From NCBI RefSeq assembly GCF_900114035.1, contig NZ_FORP01000002.1:372001-436000 (forward strand): a DNA stretch of 64,000 nucleotides, read 5' to 3'. This DNA comes from Amycolatopsis sacchari. GTDB lineage: Bacteria > Actinomycetota > Actinomycetes > Mycobacteriales > Pseudonocardiaceae. The notes beneath the pieces were generated by a model. That model was not told the DNA's origin and searched no databases. It was given only the letters and a program-made list of their open reading frames with translations. A program made the position numbers and the translations under genes. Below, in pieces: positions 22,732-31,568 of the stretch. The stretch's first letter is position 1; each line of letters begins with the position of its first letter.

Positions 22732-24213
22732 TCAGGCCGCCTTCCCCGGCGCCACCTCGCGGTACGCCCGCAGGTCCACTTTCGCCGTGCGCCGGTGGTA
22801 CTCCCAGACCAGACCGGGCCAGTTCGTCGAGATCCGGCCGTTTTCCTCGCGGTACCAGCTGCGGCAGCCGCTCCACACGCTCGCCGCGAGCCTGCCCTGC
22901 ACCTCGCGGTCGAACCGCTCGGCAACGTCGCGTCGAACGTCCACACAGGACACACGGCCCGCCGCCATCTCACGCACGAGCTGAAGCACGTAACGGCACT
23001 GGTGCTCCATCATGTAGATGATCGAGTTGCCGCCGAGATTGGTGTTCGGGCCGTAGATGAGGAACATGTTCGGGAAGTCCGGCACGCTGATCCCGAGGTA
23101 GGCGTGTGCACCACCGGCCCACTCCTCCGCCAGCTCGCGCCCGCCGAGCCCGCGCACGCGCATCGGGGCGAGGAACTCGGTCGCCTTGAAGCCCGTGCCG
23201 TAGATCAGCACGTCCGCCTCGTGCAGCCCGGTTGTCGTGCGCACACCTTCCGGCGTGATCTCGGTGATCCGGTCCGTGACGACGTCCACATTGGACTTCG
23301 CCAGCGTCGGGAACCAGTCGTTGGAGAACAGCACGCGCTTGCAGCCGACGCGGTAGTCCGGCAGCAAGCGCTTGCGCAGCGCGCGGTCGCGCACCTGGCG
23401 CCGCAGGTGGACGCGGAACAGCAGCTCGACGAGCCTGCCCAGCGGCAGCACCGAAGTCAGCGCCAGCGTCAGCAACTCGCCCACACCCCACGTGCCGAAC
23501 CGGCCGAGCAGCTGGGTGACCGGCAGGGACCGGTACAGGCGGTGGTGCCAGCGGGTGTAGGCGCGGTCTGGTTTGGGCACGACGTAGGGCGCGGAGCGCT
23601 GGAACACCGTCAGCCGCGCGACCTGGGGCTGGATGCGCGGCACGAACTGGACGGCGCTCGCCCCGGTGCCGATGACCGCGACCCGCTTGCCCCGCAGATC
23701 GACGTCGTGGTTCCACTCGGCCGAGTGAAACACCTCTCCGGCGAAGGTCCCGGCGCCCGGGATGTCCGGCACGGCGGGCCGGGACAGCTGACCGGTGGCG
23801 GGCACCAGCACGTCGGCCTCGACGGTCCCGGCGGACGTCTCCAGCCGCCAGCGCCCGGTGCCCTCGTCGAACTCGGCGGCCGTGACCTCGGTGTTCAGCC
23901 GGACGTGGTCGAGCACGCCCTCGTCCTTCGCGACCCGGCGCAGGTAGTCGAGGATGTCGGGCTGCTCGGAGTAGCGGCGGGGCCAGGTGCGGTTCGGCGC
24001 GAAGGAGTACGAGTACAGCGGCGACGGCACGTCACAGGCCGCCCCGGGGTAGGTGTTCTCGCGCCAGACACCTCCGATGTCGCCGGCGCGTTCGAAGACC
24101 TCGAAGTCGGTGAACCCGGCGCGCTTGAGCATGACGGCCAGCCCGAGGCCGCCGAACCCGGCGCCGATGACGGCCACCTTCGGCTGACGGGAGGACGTCG
24201 GCGTCTTTCTCAC
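22732..24213 (-). CDS. Baeyer-Villiger-type flavin monooxygenase
   Basis: A 493-residue FAD/NADPH monooxygenase starting at GTG. It has KVAVIGAGFGGLGLAVML (FAD Rossmann motif at about 12-29), the BVMO fingerprint FxGxxxHxxxW as FAGEVFHSAEW (about 165-175), KRVAVIGTGASAVQFVP (NADPH motif) and the C-terminal block MFLIYGPNTNLGGNSIIYMMEHQ. Expected to insert oxygen into ketones to give esters or lactones. It is the first gene of a three-gene run (monooxygenase, GMC oxidoreductase, ADC-like protein) and diverges from an AraC-type regulator at 24284 across 70 bp, the likely control region. Confidence 0.94.
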   Translation of the reverse strand: MRKTPTSSRQPKVAVIGAGFGGLGLAVMLKRAGFTDFEVFERAGDIGGVWRENTYPGAACDVPSPLYSYSFAPNRTWPRRYSEQPDILDYLRRVAKDEGVLDHVRLNTEVTAAEFDEGTGRWRLETSAGTVEADVLVPATGQLSRPAVPDIPGAGTFAGEVFHSAEWNHDVDLRGKRVAVIGTGASAVQFVPRIQPQVARLTVFQRSAPYVVPKPDRAYTRWHHRLYRSLPVTQLLGRFGTWGVGELLTLALTSVLPLGRLVELLFRVHLRRQVRDRALRKRLLPDYRVGCKRVLFSNDWFPTLAKSNVDVVTDRITEITPEGVRTTTGLHEADVLIYGTGFKATEFLAPMRVRGLGGRELAEEWAGGAHAYLGISVPDFPNMFLIYGPNTNLGGNSIIYMMEHQCRYVLQLVREMAAGRVSCVDVRRDVAERFDREVQGRLAASVWSGCRSWYREENGRISTNWPGLVWEYHRRTAKVDLRAYREVAPGKAA

Positions 24214-24283
24214 GTCCCAGAAGGTAAGCCCGTGCCGGTACCCGGCCAAGACAACAGCGGACAGGCGATCCATAATTCCGGCC

Positions 24284-25309
24284 ATGAGCCAGCTGGTCGA
24301 GCCGGTGGTGCGGCACTGGGACTTCCCCCGGGGGATCGCGAGCGTGTGCCTGCTGGTGCGGTTCGCCGGGGACCACGGGGTCGCGGAGGACCAGGTGCTG
24401 GCGGGCAGCGGGCTGACCGCGGCGCGGCTCGCGGACGCGGGCGCCGAGGTGGACGCCCGGCAGGAGCTGCGGGTGGTGCGCAACCTCGCGGCGGCGCTGC
24501 CCGACGCGGGGCTGGCCGTCGGGCGCGAGTACCACGCGACCGCGTTCGGCATCTTCGGCTTCGCGTTCATGAGCAGTCCGACCATGCGGGACGCGGTCAA
24601 CCTGGCGCTGCGGTACCTCGACCTGAGCTTCGCGTTCAGCATGCCCCGCGCGCTGCTGGAGGACGGCAGGGTGCGGATGGAACTGGACGACACCGCACTG
24701 CCCGCCGACGCCGCCCGGTTCCTCGTCGAGCGGGATCTCGCGGCGATCCACACGATGCTCAGCGAGCTGCTGGGGAGCCAGGTCCCGTTGCTGTCGCTGG
24801 AACTGCGCTACCCCGAGCCGTCCACAGTGGAGGAATACGAGGCGCTTTTCGGGATGCGGCCCCGGTTCGGCGGCACGGGCAACATCGCCTACTTCGACGC
24901 CTCGCTGCTCGACGAACCACTGCCGCTGGCCAACCCGCAGACCGTCGCGCTGTGCGAGGCGCAGTGCCGCGAACTGGTGTCACGTCGTCGAAGCCGCGCC
25001 GGGATCGCCCACGAAGTGCGGGAACGGCTGACCCGCTTCGGCGCGCTGGCCGAGGGCATGCCCGGCGTCGCCCGCGAGCTGGGCATGAGCACCCGGACGC
25101 TGCGGCGGAAGCTGGAGGAGTCGGGGACGAGCTTCCGCGCGCTGCTCGACGAGGTGCGCGAGGCCCTCGCCGAGGAGCTGCTCACCACCGGCGCCCTGTC
25201 GGTCGAGGACGTCGCGATCCGGCTCGGGTACGCGGAGGCGTCGAGCTTCATCCACGCGTTCAAGCGGTGGAAGGGCACCACGCCCGCCGCGTACCTCCGC
25301 CGGAGTTGA
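24284..25309 (+). CDS. AraC-family regulator with arabinose-binding-type N-terminal domain
   Basis: A 341-residue regulator. Residues about 15-205 form the ligand-binding domain seen in OruR/ArgR-type AraC proteins (EYHATAFGIFGFAFMSSPTMRDAVNLAL, LDLSFAFSM), and residues about 235-335 are the HTH_18 domain (GVARELGMSTRTLRRKLEESG, DVAIRLGYAEASSFIHAFKRWKG). It diverges from the BVMO-GMC-ADC run and is followed at 34 bp by an SDR gene, so it probably controls both sides in response to a pathway substrate. Confidence 0.93.
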   Translation: MSQLVEPVVRHWDFPRGIASVCLLVRFAGDHGVAEDQVLAGSGLTAARLADAGAEVDARQELRVVRNLAAALPDAGLAVGREYHATAFGIFGFAFMSSPTMRDAVNLALRYLDLSFAFSMPRALLEDGRVRMELDDTALPADAARFLVERDLAAIHTMLSELLGSQVPLLSLELRYPEPSTVEEYEALFGMRPRFGGTGNIAYFDASLLDEPLPLANPQTVALCEAQCRELVSRRRSRAGIAHEVRERLTRFGALAEGMPGVARELGMSTRTLRRKLEESGTSFRALLDEVREALAEELLTTGALSVEDVAIRLGYAEASSFIHAFKRWKGTTPAAYLRRS

Positions 25310-25343
25310 CCTGGAGCCCGGTCCAGCTCCTAGCGTCGGCGGC

Positions 25344-26318
25344 ATGAGCACTTCCCAGCACAAGATCGGCTCCGGGTTCGGCGCGGAGACCACCGCCGCC
25401 GAGGTCGTGCGGGGCCTCGACCTGTCCGGCACCCTCGCGCTCGTCACCGGCGGCTACTCCGGGATCGGGCTGGAGACGACCCGCGCGCTGACGGCCGCGG
25501 GCGCCCACGTCGTGGTCCCCGCCCGCCGACCGGACGTCGCGAAGGAGGCGCTGGGCGGGCTCGCCGAGGTCGACGAGCTGGACCTCGGCGACCTCGACAG
25601 CGTGCGGGCCTTCGCCGGGCGGTTCCTGGCGTCCGGCCGCGGGATCGACATCGTGATCGCCAGCGCCGCGATCATGGCGTGCCCGGAGACGCGCGTCGGC
25701 CCCGGCTGGGAGGCCCAGTTCGCGACCAACCACCTCGGGCACTTCGCGCTGGTCAACCGACTCTGGCCGGCGATCCGCCCCGGCGCGCGGGTGGTGTCGG
25801 TGTCCTCGCGCGGCCACCACTTCTCCCCCATCCGCTGGGACGACCCGTGGTTCCAGCGGGGCTACGACAAGTGGCTGGCGTACGGGCAGGCGAAGACGGC
25901 GAACGCCCTGTTCGCGCTCCACCTCGACGAGCTCGCCCGGCCGGCGGGCGTCCGGGCCTTCTCGGTGCACCCCGGCAGCATCCTGACCCCGTTGCAGCGG
26001 TACCTGTCCCACGAGGAGCAGGTCGCGAACGGCTGGATCGACGAGGACGGCAACCCGCTCGGCGCCTACTTCAAGACACCGGAACAGGGCGCGGCGACCC
26101 AGGTGTGGGCCGCGACTTCGCCGCAGCTGGCCGGTATGGGCGGGGTGTACTGCGAGGACTGCGACATCGCCGAGCCCGCACCCGAGGACGACCTGCCCCC
26201 GTCCGGCGACCGGCCGCCGGTGCGGCTCGGGGTGCGGGACTACGCGTGCGACCCGGCGCAGGCGGCCCGGCTGTGGGCGTTCTCGGCGGATCTCACGGGC
26301 GTGAACGCCTTCGCCTGA
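25344..26318 (+). CDS. Short-chain dehydrogenase/reductase (retinol dehydrogenase-like)
   Basis: A 324-residue SDR. The cofactor motif is LALVTGGYSGIGLETTRALT (TGxxxGIG), the active site has SSRG and YGQAK (YxxxK), and there is NHLGHFALVNRLWPA. The C-terminal extension (EEQVANGWIDEDGNPL, CEDCDIAEPAPEDD) is typical of the long retinol-dehydrogenase/WW-domain oxidoreductase-like SDRs. It is close behind the AraC gene and 38 bp ahead of a cupin gene; an alcohol/ketone step linked to the divergent BVMO pathway is plausible. Confidence 0.93.
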   Translation: MSTSQHKIGSGFGAETTAAEVVRGLDLSGTLALVTGGYSGIGLETTRALTAAGAHVVVPARRPDVAKEALGGLAEVDELDLGDLDSVRAFAGRFLASGRGIDIVIASAAIMACPETRVGPGWEAQFATNHLGHFALVNRLWPAIRPGARVVSVSSRGHHFSPIRWDDPWFQRGYDKWLAYGQAKTANALFALHLDELARPAGVRAFSVHPGSILTPLQRYLSHEEQVANGWIDEDGNPLGAYFKTPEQGAATQVWAATSPQLAGMGGVYCEDCDIAEPAPEDDLPPSGDRPPVRLGVRDYACDPAQAARLWAFSADLTGVNAFA

Positions 26319-26356
26319 GTGAGAATGGGGGCCGGACCGACGGGAAGGAGCCGGCC

Positions 26357-26782
26357 GTGACCGACCAATGGCACCAGCCGCTGCGGCACATCAAGAGCGG
26401 CGAGCTGTCCGGCGACACCGGCCAGACCAGCGGGATGCGGCGGCTGGAGGCCATCTCGGGCAAGACGGCCGGTTCGCGGAAGGTCTGGATGGGCGAAACC
26501 CACGTCGGTCCCGCCACCAGCTCCGGTGACCACCACCACGGCGAGGCGGAGACGGCGATCTACGTCAAATCCGGGCACCCGGTGTTCGTCTTCGCGGACG
26601 GTGACGAGGAAGTGCGGCTGGAGACGAGCCCCGGCGACTACATCTTCGTGCCGCCGTACGTGCCCCACCGCGAGGAGAACCCCGGCGACGAGGACGCGGT
26701 CGTGATCATCGCCCGCAGCAGCCAGGAGGGCATCGTCGTGAACCTGCCCAGCCTGTGGGCGCCCGTGGAAGGTCCTGAATAG
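26357..26782 (+). CDS. Cupin-domain protein
   Basis: A 141-residue single cupin from the GTG after GAAGGAG. Cupin motif 1 is GDHHHGEAETAIYV with metal-ligand histidines (about 62-64) and Glu; motif 2 is PGDYIFVPPYVPHREENPG with His. It is probably a metal-binding dioxygenase, isomerase or ligand sensor. Position after the SDR suggests the same transcript, but the exact reaction is unknown. Confidence 0.88.
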   Translation: MTDQWHQPLRHIKSGELSGDTGQTSGMRRLEAISGKTAGSRKVWMGETHVGPATSSGDHHHGEAETAIYVKSGHPVFVFADGDEEVRLETSPGDYIFVPPYVPHREENPGDEDAVVIIARSSQEGIVVNLPSLWAPVEGPE

Positions 26783-26977
26783 ACGACCGTCCCGTCGTCA
26801 CCGCCACCGACCGGACCCCTTACCGGTCCGTGGACCGCCGGACGTATGCTTTCCGGTGCGTCAAGCAGCTGGCGCCGAAGCTTGGGCAAAGCACGGACGG
26901 CGCGAAGGTGGCGAAAGCTTGATGTCAGGTGTTTTTGTGGTACTCCCACGCGGAACGGCGTTGACGACCTGTCGCGG

Positions 26978-27727
26978 ATGAGCATTTCCCCCGAACGGCC
27001 GGAACCACTGATCCGACTGGACGAGGTGGCGGCCGCGTTAGCAGGACTGCGCACGGAAATCGCCGAGGAAGAACCCCTGTCCGCCGTGCTGCAGCGGCTC
27101 GCCGAAACCGCGGTGAAGGGGATCGCCGACGCGGACGGCGTGAGCGTCACGCTGCTGGGCGATGACGGCCCGCACACGGCGGCGACCACGGACGAGACGT
27201 TGATGCGCATCGACCACGACCAGTACGAGGCGGGCCGTGGCCCGGCGCTGCACGCCGCCCGCACCCGGCAGCCGGTCCGCGCGGCCGTCCGGCAGGACGA
27301 GCAGCGGTGGCCGGAGTTCGTGGCCGCCGCGCAGCGCAGCGCCGTGCTGGCCTACCTGTCGGTGCCGTTGCTGCTGGTCGGTGCGACCGAAAGCGAGGAC
27401 GAACTGCTCGGCGCGCTCAACGTGTACAGCCGCACCGCGTCGGCCTTCGACCCGTTCGACGAGCGGCTCATGCAGCTGTTCACGGCGTCGGCGTCGGCGG
27501 CGATCGGCAACGCGCGGCGCTGGCACCACGCCCGGCAGCGCGTGCGGCACCTGGAGATCGCGCTCACCTCGCGGGCGGACATCGACCAGGCCAAGGGCGT
27601 GCTGATGGCGGTGCACGGCATCACGGCGGACGAGGCGTTCGCCCGGCTCGTCGAGCAGTCGCAGCGGCGGAACACCAAACTGCGGGAGGTCGCGAGCGAG
27701 CTGCTGGCGTCCGTGCGGCGCCGGTAG
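26978..27727 (+). CDS. GAF-ANTAR RNA-binding antitermination regulator
   Basis: About 249 residues from the ATG at 26978; an upstream in-frame start near 26846 is possible but lacks a ribosome site. Residues about 30-175 form a GAF domain (ADGVSVTLLGDDGPHTAATTD, LSVPLLL), and residues about 180-240 form an ANTAR domain (LTSRADIDQAKGVLMAVHGITADEAFARLVEQSQRRNTKLREVASELL). ANTAR domains bind paired RNA hairpins to prevent termination. The GAF part is the sensor. It is followed 4 bp later by the FUSC-type gene; no obvious dual-hairpin target was found in the window. Confidence 0.93.
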   Translation: MSISPERPEPLIRLDEVAAALAGLRTEIAEEEPLSAVLQRLAETAVKGIADADGVSVTLLGDDGPHTAATTDETLMRIDHDQYEAGRGPALHAARTRQPVRAAVRQDEQRWPEFVAAAQRSAVLAYLSVPLLLVGATESEDELLGALNVYSRTASAFDPFDERLMQLFTASASAAIGNARRWHHARQRVRHLEIALTSRADIDQAKGVLMAVHGITADEAFARLVEQSQRRNTKLREVASELLASVRRR

Positions 27728-27731
27728 GGGC

Positions 27732-28883
27732 TTGAGGCCGGGCGAACCCGGGTACCGCAAGGAAGTGGATCGCCTGCGTTACTCCCTCCGTGCGCCCGGC
27801 TCCTGGCTGCTGCGTGCCCTCCGCGTGCCCGGCCGCGAGCGGGAAGCGTTGGTGCAGGCGGGAAAGATGGCTCTCGCCGCGGTGGTGGCGTGGCAGCTCG
27901 CGCGGGTGCTGCTGCCGTCGCCGCAATCGTTCATCGCGCCCTACGCCGCGGTGTTCCTGATGGCGGAGACCGTCTACCGCTCGCTCACCAACGCCGCCCA
28001 GCAGCTCGTCACGCTGATGCTGGGGCTCGTGCTGGCGTACGCGGGTGCGAACCTGCTGCCGCAGCCGTTGCTCGCGATGGGCGTGACGGTGTTCCTCGGC
28101 ATGCTCGTCGGGCAGTGGCACCGGCTGGGCAGCAGCGGGGTCTGGGTGGGGGTCATCGCGCTGTTGATGATCGCGGGCGGTACCGCGGATTCCGGCGCGT
28201 ACCTGCTGGAACGGCTCGGGGAGACCGTGCTGGGCGCGGGGGTCGGCGTCGCGGTGAACATGCTCATCCTGCCGCCCGTGCACCTGCGTCACACACGCCG
28301 CACGGGCAGCCTGCTCGCCGGGGAAATCCGGGAGCTGCTCAGCTCGATCGCCGACGACCTCGGGGGCGACTGGGATCTCGACACGGCGCGCTCATGGCTG
28401 CGCCGGGCTCGGACGCTGGACCAGACCGTGCGGCGCGCGGAGGAGGCGGTGAGCTGGGGCCGCGAGAGCACCCGGTTCAACCTGCGCTGGCGGTTCCAGG
28501 CCCGCCGGAACCGATCTCCGGTGCCGTCGCGGATCGAGTCGTCGATCGGGCTGCTGGGTGAGGTGTCGGCGCAGGTGCAGCGGATCGCCGAGGCGCTCGT
28601 GACCGAGGAACCGCTGGACAGCGCGTTCACGCAGCGTTTCGCCGACCTGCTCCACGGCCTGGCGCAAGCGATTGCTAACTACGAAGAGTCACTGGACCAG
28701 GGGGCGGAGTCGCTGCGGGAGCGACTCGACCCGGTCCACGAGAAGCAGCGTGACCTGGTCCAGTGGGTGTACGAGGGCCGCACCCTGTCGGCCGAGGCGC
28801 GGCAGACCGAGGACGCCCTGCTACTTGCCGTGTCCCGCGCCCTCCGCGTCCTCGCCAACGGCGGCCTCGCCGTGGGCCGCTAG
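27732..28883 (+). CDS. FUSC/aromatic-acid-exporter-type membrane protein
   Basis: About 383 residues from a TTG at 27732 (AGGGG just upstream); a GTG at 27765 is an alternative. Residues about 35-185 contain six predicted helices in the ArAE/FUSC_2 pattern (KMALAAVVAWQLARVLL, SFIAPYAAVFLMAETVYRSL, LGAGVGVAVNMLILPP), followed by a roughly 190-residue soluble helical C-terminal part with coiled-coil character. Relatives export aromatic acids or are of unknown function. The last 63 bp of the gene overlap the 3' end of the convergent GT9 gene. Confidence 0.85.
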   Translation: MRPGEPGYRKEVDRLRYSLRAPGSWLLRALRVPGREREALVQAGKMALAAVVAWQLARVLLPSPQSFIAPYAAVFLMAETVYRSLTNAAQQLVTLMLGLVLAYAGANLLPQPLLAMGVTVFLGMLVGQWHRLGSSGVWVGVIALLMIAGGTADSGAYLLERLGETVLGAGVGVAVNMLILPPVHLRHTRRTGSLLAGEIRELLSSIADDLGGDWDLDTARSWLRRARTLDQTVRRAEEAVSWGRESTRFNLRWRFQARRNRSPVPSRIESSIGLLGEVSAQVQRIAEALVTEEPLDSAFTQRFADLLHGLAQAIANYEESLDQGAESLRERLDPVHEKQRDLVQWVYEGRTLSAEARQTEDALLLAVSRALRVLANGGLAVGR

Positions 28884-29978
28884 CAGCTGCCGGGTCTCTT
28901 CGAGCACCGCGTCCACCTCGACGGAGGCGACGAACGAGTCGTCGTGTTCGCAGCGTGGCAGGTCCTCGCGCGTCACGTCCACCCCGCACACCGGGCAATG
29001 CGTCGTCCACGCGATGAGCACGCGGTCCCGCCGCCGGCCGAGCGGGCCGGCGTTGATCACGTTCCCCATCCAGTAGATGCCCACCGCGGGCGCGCCCACC
29101 GCCCGAGCCAGGTGCCGGGGCCCGCTGTCGTTGCCCACGAACACGCTGCAGCTCGCCAGCACCCCGCACAACGCCGACATCGACAGGTGCGTCATCGGCC
29201 GGACGCACTCCGCGGCACTGCCGAGGCGTTCCCGCGCCAGCCCGGTCACGCGGTCGACCAGCTCCTGCTCGTCGGGCGAACCGATGACCGCGACCCCGGC
29301 CCCGTCGCGCACGAGCGCGGCGATGACCTCGGCGAACTTCTCCGCCGGCCAGCGGCGGCGCGGATCGGTCGCGCTGGGGTGCACGACGACGAGCGGCCGC
29401 GGCAGGCCGCGCAGGTCGTCGGCGGCAGCGGCGAAATCGCTTTCCCGCACCGTCAGGCGCGGCTCCAGCGCGACGGGCGCCGCCCCCGCGAGCCCGACCA
29501 CCTCCAGCGCCCTCAGCACCTCGTGCTGGTAGTAGCGGAACGGCACCCAGCGGTCCAGCTCGACCGCGTCCTCGGTGCGGGAGCCGACGGTGTACCGCGG
29601 CTTGAGCCGCTGCACGAAGGGGTTCGAGTTCCGGCCGCCGCCGTGCACCTGCACCGCGAGGTCGACCGGGCCCACGCTGTCGAAGAACGCCTGCTGCTCG
29701 GCCTCGTCGAACGGTTTGCCCGCCGGTTCGTGCACCCCGCGTGCGGGCGGCAACTGCAGCACCTGGTCGATGGGCGAGGGCCGGTCCGCGAACAACTCGG
29801 CGTGCATCCGCGTGCCCAGCAGCACGATTTCGGCCTCCGGGTAGGCCGCCTCCAGCGACTCGATCGCCGGCACCGCGAACAGCAGGTCACCGAGGCCGCC
29901 GCCACGCAGCACCGCGATGCGCCGCACGTCGGGCCACGGTTCGAGCACCGGTCCTACCGCGGGTGTGAACGTCGTCAA
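28821..29978 (-). CDS. Glycosyltransferase family 9 (heptosyltransferase family)
   Basis: A 385-residue GT-B transferase starting at TTG, preceded by AAGGAGGAG. It has the GT9 pattern: VRRIAVLRGGGLGDLLFAVPAIESLEAAYP (substrate-side Rossmann), VDLAVQVHGGGRNSNPFVQ, LVVVHPSATDPRRRWPAEKFAEVIAAL, and the nucleotide-sugar region VFVGNDSGPRHLARAVGAPAVGIY. A Cys-rich tail (HCPVCGVDVTREDLPRCEHDD) could bind zinc. GT9 members typically move heptose from ADP-heptose. It diverges from the HldE-like gene at 30093, so donor synthesis and transfer are encoded side by side. Its 3' end overlaps the convergent FUSC gene by 63 bp. Confidence 0.9.
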   Translation of the reverse strand: MTTFTPAVGPVLEPWPDVRRIAVLRGGGLGDLLFAVPAIESLEAAYPEAEIVLLGTRMHAELFADRPSPIDQVLQLPPARGVHEPAGKPFDEAEQQAFFDSVGPVDLAVQVHGGGRNSNPFVQRLKPRYTVGSRTEDAVELDRWVPFRYYQHEVLRALEVVGLAGAAPVALEPRLTVRESDFAAAADDLRGLPRPLVVVHPSATDPRRRWPAEKFAEVIAALVRDGAGVAVIGSPDEQELVDRVTGLARERLGSAAECVRPMTHLSMSALCGVLASCSVFVGNDSGPRHLARAVGAPAVGIYWMGNVINAGPLGRRRDRVLIAWTTHCPVCGVDVTREDLPRCEHDDSFVASVEVDAVLEETRQLLAAHGEAAVGEDAEGAGHGK

Positions 29979-30092
29979 GGTCTCCTCCTTCTCGCGCTGG
30001 AAGAGGTGCCCGCTGCCGCGACAGGCAAACAGGAGAAGTTTGACCTTCGCGTATTCGGGCACGTTCTTGGCCGAGTAGGAGTGGAGGTGCAC

Positions 30093-31568
30093 ATGACGGC
30101 CATCACGGCTGACCTCGTCCAACGGCTTTCGCGGCACACCCCGAAGGTCGTCGTCGTGGGCGACGCGATCCTCGACGTGTGGTTGTCGGGGCACAGCGAC
30201 CGGCTCTGCCGGGAGGCGCCCGCGCCCGTCGTCGAGGTGGGCGAACGCGCGTTGTCCGCAGGCGGTGCCGCGAACACCGCGGTCAACCTGGCGGCGATGG
30301 GTGCCGAAGTGCGGTTCGTCAGCCTCGTCGGGGACGACGACGCGGGCCGCGAACTCCGGGAGCTGCTCGCCGGCCAGGGGGTGGACACGCAGCACGTCGT
30401 GGTCCAGCCGGGACGGCGCAGCGTCAGCAAGCACCGCGTCGTCGCCGACGACCAGGTGCTGGTGCGGTTCGACGAGGGCGACGACGCGGAGGCCGACGGT
30501 GACCTCGCGAAACGGGTCGCCGCCGCGCTCGAACTCGCCGTGGAGGACGCCGACGCGCTGCTCATCTGCGACTACGGCAACGGTCTTTTCGGCTCCACAG
30601 TCCGGAACTCGGTCGCGAAGGCGCGCGAGGAGCTGCCGCTGGTCGTCGTGGACGCCCACGATTGCTCGCGCTGGCGTGAAATCACGCCCGACCTGGTCAC
30701 ACCGAACGCGGGCGAGGCCGCGCGTCTGCTCGACATCTCCCTGCCGGAGAACGGAAAACGCGCCGAGCTGTTCGAGCGGCGCCGCGCGGACCTCGTCGGG
30801 GCGACAGGCGCGAAGGCCGTCGTCGTGACGCTCGACCGGGACGGCGCGTTGCTGCTCGCCCCCGACGCGCCCGGCTACCGCACGTGGGCCGATCCCGTGC
30901 CGGAAAGCCAGGCCAGCGGCGCGGGTGACACCTTCGTCGCCGCGTTGTGCCTGGGTGCCGCGGCGTCCCTGCCGCTGACCGCGTCCATGGAACTGGCGCA
31001 GGCGGCGGCGTGCATCGTGGTGGGCAAGAGCGGCACGTCCGTGTGCACGTGGACGGAACTTTCCGTGGCGCTGACCCGGGATGCCGCGCTGGACCACGAC
31101 GAACTCACCGAACTCGTGGCCCGGCACCGCGAAGCCGGGCAGACGGTGGTGTTCACCAACGGCTGCTTCGACGTGCTGCACCGCGGCCACATCACGTACC
31201 TCAACGAGGCCAAGCGCCAGGGTGACGTGCTGATCGTCGCCGTGAACTCCGACGACAGCGTGCGGCGGCTCAAGGGCCCGGACCGGCCGGTGAACACCGC
31301 GCAGGACCGGGCCGCGGTGCTGTCCGCGCTCAGCTGCGTCGACTACGTGACCGTGTTCGACGAGGACACCCCGATCAACCTGCTGCGCAGGCTGGAACCC
31401 GAGTTGTACGTGAAGGGCGGGGACTACGCGGAGAACATGCTGAAGGAGGCGCCGGTCGTGCGGTCCTACGGCGGCGAGGTCCGGGCGCTGGGCTACGTGC
31501 CCGAACAGTCCACCACGTCCGTCATCGAAAAGATCCGCACTTCTTCGGCGGTGAAGGGAGAAGCGTGA
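30093..31568 (+). CDS. Bifunctional HldE-like sugar kinase / nucleotidyltransferase
   Basis: A 491-residue fusion from the ATG at 30093. Residues about 15-325 are a PfkB kinase (KVVVVGDAILDVWLSG, GGAANTAVNLAAMGAEV, catalytic Asp in ASGAGDTFVAALC), and residues about 345-480 are a cytidylyltransferase-type domain (VVFTNGCFDVLHRGHITYLNEAK, GDVLIVAVNSDDSVRRLKGP). This is the order and length of E. coli HldE (RfaE), which makes heptose 1,7-bisphosphate and ADP-heptose. No gmhA, gmhB or hldD gene is in the window, so the full pathway must be completed elsewhere or the sugar differs. The stop overlaps the GT2 start. Confidence 0.9.
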   Translation: MTAITADLVQRLSRHTPKVVVVGDAILDVWLSGHSDRLCREAPAPVVEVGERALSAGGAANTAVNLAAMGAEVRFVSLVGDDDAGRELRELLAGQGVDTQHVVVQPGRRSVSKHRVVADDQVLVRFDEGDDAEADGDLAKRVAAALELAVEDADALLICDYGNGLFGSTVRNSVAKAREELPLVVVDAHDCSRWREITPDLVTPNAGEAARLLDISLPENGKRAELFERRRADLVGATGAKAVVVTLDRDGALLLAPDAPGYRTWADPVPESQASGAGDTFVAALCLGAAASLPLTASMELAQAAACIVVGKSGTSVCTWTELSVALTRDAALDHDELTELVARHREAGQTVVFTNGCFDVLHRGHITYLNEAKRQGDVLIVAVNSDDSVRRLKGPDRPVNTAQDRAAVLSALSCVDYVTVFDEDTPINLLRRLEPELYVKGGDYAENMLKEAPVVRSYGGEVRALGYVPEQSTTSVIEKIRTSSAVKGEA

